Shown: piece by piece, positions 59,945 to 64,000 of the stretch
How positions within the stretch are numbered: position 1 is the stretch's first letter
Layout of the letters: every line of letters begins with the position of its first letter
From: JAEZBP01 sp963832725
Lineage (GTDB): Bacteria; Myxococcota_A; Polyangia; Polyangiales; Sandaracinaceae
DNA: 64,000 nt
Direction: 5' to 3'
Assembly (NCBI GenBank): GCA_963832725.1
Contig: CAWHVG010000001.1
Location: 186,001-250,000, forward strand
Made by a program: the position numbers and the translations under genes
The notes under the pieces: model-generated
The model's database searches: none
Seen by the model: only the letters and a program-made list of their open reading frames with translations
What the model was told of the DNA's origin: nothing

Positions 59945-60894
59945 CGGCGACCGGCTCGCGCAAGAGCTTCCTGCGGCGCGCGCTGACCGAGAACATCGGT
60001 CTGAAGATCCTCGCCCTGGCGGCGGCGATCGCGCTCTTCGTGATCGTCCGCGGCGGCGAGAACGCCCAGATCTCCGTGGCCGTGAACGTGGTCGCGCTGC
60101 TGCCCCCCGCCTCGACCCACAAGATGCTGGTGAGCGAGATCCCGGACCAAGTCCGGGTGACGCTGCGAGGCAGCCGCTCGGTGCTCAACGCCATCCGCCG
60201 CGACCGGCTCCGATCGATCCAGATGGATCTGCAGAGCGCGGAAGGGCACTTCTACTACTTCGAGCAGGACGCGTTCGACCTACCCGCCGGCGTCAACATC
60301 GTGCAGATCGCGCCCTCGGCCGTGCCGCTCCGCTGGGTGAACCGAGCCAACGCGAGCCTGCCGGTAGCGCCCGTGCTCGAAGGCGAGGTCGCCCCGGGAA
60401 ACGTGGTCGCCGACACCCGCGTGGAGCCGACGACGGTGCAGATCAGCGGTCCGGCCACCGAGGTGAACCGCCTGGAAGAGGTGCGGACCGCGCCCGTCGA
60501 CATCGGAGACTGGACGGCGGGTCAGCAGCGACGTCGCGCGCCGCTCGCGCCCCTCCCCGAGCACGTCAGCTACGTGGACACGCCGCAGGTGGACGTGATC
60601 GTCGACATCGAGGAAGAGGTCGCTTCGCGCACGCTCAGCAATCTCGAGGTCGCCGTCGTGGGCGCGTCGGACGTCTCCGTGCGACCGCCGCAGGTGAACG
60701 TGCGGATCCAGGGGCCGCGGACGCGCATCGAGTCGCTCTCGCCGCATCGGATCGTGCCCTTCGTCGACGTGACCACCCTCGAGCCGACCCACGGCGCACA
60801 GCCGGTCCCGGTGGAGCTACGCGGTGTCCCCGCCGGCGTGGAGGCCACCGCGGAGCCCTCCGAGGTGCTCGTCACCCTCCCCGCCAGCCACTGA
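59941..60894 (+). CDS. cdaR: CdaR-like YbbR-repeat protein
   Basis: A 317-residue protein with one N-terminal membrane helix (IGLKILALAAAIALFVIVRG) and three to four YbbR repeats facing the periplasm (VSEIPDQVRVTLRGSRSVLN, VEPTTVQISGPATEVNRLEE, VRPPQVNVRIQGPRTRIESL). In Firmicutes CdaR binds and regulates CdaA, and the cdaA-cdaR order is conserved here. The GTG start overlaps the cdaA stop. No signal for a further downstream gene: glmM lies on the other strand, about 100 bases away. Confidence 0.88.
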   Translation: MTATGSRKSFLRRALTENIGLKILALAAAIALFVIVRGGENAQISVAVNVVALLPPASTHKMLVSEIPDQVRVTLRGSRSVLNAIRRDRLRSIQMDLQSAEGHFYYFEQDAFDLPAGVNIVQIAPSAVPLRWVNRANASLPVAPVLEGEVAPGNVVADTRVEPTTVQISGPATEVNRLEEVRTAPVDIGDWTAGQQRRRAPLAPLPEHVSYVDTPQVDVIVDIEEEVASRTLSNLEVAVVGASDVSVRPPQVNVRIQGPRTRIESLSPHRIVPFVDVTTLEPTHGAQPVPVELRGVPAGVEATAEPSEVLVTLPASH

Positions 60895-60991
60895 GCGTGG
60901 ACTTCGCGCCGAGTCGCTGCTGCGGCCGGCCCGGCACTGCCAGCGCGGGCTCCAGGGCGAGCGACGTCGTGCGCCGAGCGTGCGCTCGAGC

Positions 60992-62350
<1,359 letters not shown>

Positions 62351-62890
62351 CGAGCGGAACGACGTAGCACGGGCCGGGCCGCGTCATCAAACGACTCCGT
62401 GGGACCACGCGGGTGCGTGAGGGGCGGCTCGCCTAGGTGACTGGTGTCGAACGACGCCCGAAGGCTTTCCGAGCGCGACAGGTCTGGATCGTCGTTCGGC
62501 CCGACGACGAAATGCTGAAGCATTTTGGAGGAGGGACGGGCGGCGAGACGGGCCTGTCCCGCCGGAAAGACGAGGAGCGCTCGTTCGACACCAGCCACCT
62601 AGCGGTCCGTTGAAGTACCGAGCCCGAAGGACCGGGCGAGAGCGCGTCCTCGGTTTGCCCAACCAACCCGCGGACGGGCTCGTCCAAGGGTCATCGACGA
62701 GTGGGGTCGCTCGATCGGACAGAGCCACCAATCCCGCGGCGTCTCGGCCCCGTGCCGCGGTGTACGCCGCCCGAGTGTACAGCTTTCGCACAAACAAAGA
62801 CCGTACAAAGACTTGACGCCGCACGCCGTCGGCCAAAGGAAAGGCGAGTCCGCCGGGGAGTACGCGGCGCAGAACAGGAGGAAAACGACC
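62351..62890. other. non-coding gap with a foldback element
   Basis: This interval separates the divergent glmM and fasciclin genes. No gene is supported. It contains the 170-bp inverted repeat at 62433-62602; the right part (about 62760-62830) is less GC-rich than its surroundings and should hold the fasciclin promoter, but no clear box pair is seen. Confidence 0.55.
62433..62602. mobile_element. 170-bp foldback (MITE-like) element
   Basis: The outer 22 bases at each end (62433-62454 and 62581-62602) are inverted repeats with one mismatch, CTAGGTG(A/G)CTGGTGTCG and onward. Similarity continues inward through most of each arm (CTTTCCG, GCG, GACAGG, TCG) to a central AAATGC-TGAA-GCATTT. The whole unit is therefore one long imperfect palindrome. 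It encodes no protein. No clear target duplication is seen. A non-autonomous transposon relic is inferred; a structured RNA is possible. Confidence 0.65.
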
Positions 62891-64000
62891 ATGAAGCCTT
62901 ACCTTGTACGAACGCTCCTATTTCTCTCCCTCACGAGCCTGCTGGCGGCCTGTGACAACGGGGGGGGCGATACGGACGCCGGCACCACGCCCGACGGGTC
63001 CGCGGCCACGGGCGACGGCGGCGGCGGCGCGGACGGTGGCGGCGCGGACGGTAGCGCCAGCTCGAACACCATCGCCGACATCGCCGCCGGCAATCCCGAC
63101 TTCTCCATCCTCGTCGCCGCCGCGTCGCGCGCCGGCCTCGTCGACACGCTCGCGGGCGATGGCCCCTACACCGTCTTCGCCCCGACCGACGCCGCGTTCG
63201 AGGCGTCCGGCATCGCCGCCTCCGACATCGACTCGATGGACGTGGCGACGCTCACCGACATCCTGAAGTACCACGTCGTCTCTGGCGCCGTCCGCAGCAC
63301 GGACCTGAGCGATGGCCCGGTCGACACCGTCGCCACCGCGAGCGGGGGATGGAACCTCGACGTCATCGTCGGCACGACGGGCGGGGTGACGCTCAACGGC
63401 GGCAACACGGTCACCGGCGGCGCGAACGTCACCATGGCCGACATCGAAGCCGACAACGGGATCATCCACGTGATCGATCGCGTGCTCTTGCCGCCGGACA
63501 TCCCGACCATGGCCACGTACGCGGGCCTCAGCGATCTCGTGGACGCCGTCACCACGGCGGGGCTCGACACGGCGCTCGCAGGCGCCGGGCCCTTCACCGT
63601 CTTCGCGCCGACCAACGATGCGTTCCCCGACGGTTCCGACCGCCCGACCGGCGACGCGCTGGTCACCGTGCTCAGCTACCACGTCCTCACCAGCGCGGTC
63701 CCGAGCGACTCGGTGCCCGCTCGCGCCGACGCGCTCGCGACCAACGCCGCGGGCAACAACCTCACCCTGCTCTTCGACACATCGAGCGGCGTGGCCGTCA
63801 ACGGCATCGACGTGGCCATCGCCGACGTCGGCTGCACCAACGGCATCGTGCACGTCATCGGCGGTGTCCTGCTGCCGCCCACCGTCATCGACATGGCGGG
63901 CATCGCAGGGCTGACCAGCCTCGCCGACGCCATCGCCACCGCGGACGGCGGCGGCGCGAGCATCGCGGCGACGCTCTCCGGCGACGCGCCGAGCAGCGCC
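62891..64000 (+). CDS. fasciclin-domain lipoprotein (3' end outside window)
   Basis: Secreted adhesion-type lipoprotein, 370 residues visible. AGGAGG lies 9 bases before ATG 62891. The signal peptide MKPYLVRTLLFLSLTSLLAA ends in lipobox LAAC. A Gly/Asp-rich linker is followed by fasciclin (FAS1) domains. Domain 1 spans about residues 60-200 (FSILVAAASRAGLVDTL, PYTVFAPTDAAFEASGIAAS, LKYHVVSGAV, DNGIIHVIDRVLLP). Domain 2 spans about 210-335 (SDLVDAVTTAGLDTALAGAG, PFTVFAPTNDAFPDG, TNGIVHVIGGVLLPPTV). A third begins SLADAIATADGGGAS and is cut by the window edge. FAS1 repeats mediate cell-surface or matrix adhesion. Confidence 0.9.
   Translation, partial: MKPYLVRTLLFLSLTSLLAACDNGGGDTDAGTTPDGSAATGDGGGGADGGGADGSASSNTIADIAAGNPDFSILVAAASRAGLVDTLAGDGPYTVFAPTDAAFEASGIAASDIDSMDVATLTDILKYHVVSGAVRSTDLSDGPVDTVATASGGWNLDVIVGTTGGVTLNGGNTVTGGANVTMADIEADNGIIHVIDRVLLPPDIPTMATYAGLSDLVDAVTTAGLDTALAGAGPFTVFAPTNDAFPDGSDRPTGDALVTVLSYHVLTSAVPSDSVPARADALATNAAGNNLTLLFDTSSGVAVNGIDVAIADVGCTNGIVHVIGGVLLPPTVIDMAGIAGLTSLADAIATADGGGASIAATLSGDAPSSA

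Overview
The window looks like chromosomal DNA of a high-GC myxobacterium (Myxococcota, probably Polyangiales; the Sandaracinaceae are my guess). The evidence is a very high G+C third-position bias, many lipoproteins with Asp-rich linkers, a cysteine-rich repeat protein ending in a MYXO-CTERM sorting tail (31335-33399), a MopE-like motif, and GTG starts with 4-base gene overlaps. No rRNA, phage or CRISPR locus is visible. Several well-conserved genes (pbpC, the alpha-2-macroglobulin, an EthD-like gene, ftsH and others) are broken by single-base phase changes although both sides stay conserved. I read these mostly as sequence errors and annotate the genes as whole units.

Layout. 1-7770 (minus): a penicillin-binding protein 1C running off the left edge and its usual partner, a bacterial alpha-2-macroglobulin that lacks the thioester. 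8105-18127: a sulfatase, a cyclophilin lipoprotein, a VWA lipoprotein, two small unknown proteins, a class II photolyase, and an NAD(P)-binding protein whose frame runs into an EF-hand protein. 18185-23820: an EthD-like protein, a PlsC-type acyltransferase, then two nearly identical initiator tRNA(fMet) genes. Each has a consensus promoter and is followed by a tandem array of intrinsic terminators; rluB lies beyond. 24130-28226: two tandem lipoproteins with Asp-rich calcium-type repeats, a ribbon-helix-helix protein and lepA. 28400-35601: an EAL-domain remnant, an ankyrin lipoprotein, membrane proteins, the MYXO-CTERM protein, a TerB-like protein and lipoproteins. 35797-38020: an IS200-like (RAYT-type) transposase between two clusters of short repeats sharing one core, plus a 15-bp minisatellite. 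38047-43370 (minus): PilZ, TlpA, a CoxE-type VWA protein, then miaB-vanZ-gamma carbonic anhydrase. 43543-51855: an ABC exporter, a lipoprotein, an MFS transporter, a CPBP protease, an epoxide-hydrolase-like enzyme and an FMN glutamate-synthase-like protein. 52164-60894 (plus): a HEAT-repeat protein and the tilS-ftsH-folP-cdaA-cdaR cluster (tRNA modification, membrane proteolysis, folate, c-di-AMP). glmM converges on it. A 170-bp foldback element and a fasciclin lipoprotein close the window.

The most unusual signals are non-coding. (1) Two homologous structured elements of about 140 nt (40477-40610 and 51905-52047) lie in the same orientation just upstream of miaB and of the glutamate-synthase-like gene. 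Their stems are supported by compensatory changes, so they are candidate cis-regulatory RNAs. (2) The two tRNA(fMet)-terminator arrays. (3) The foldback element at 62433-62602. (4) The transposase with its flanking repeat clusters.
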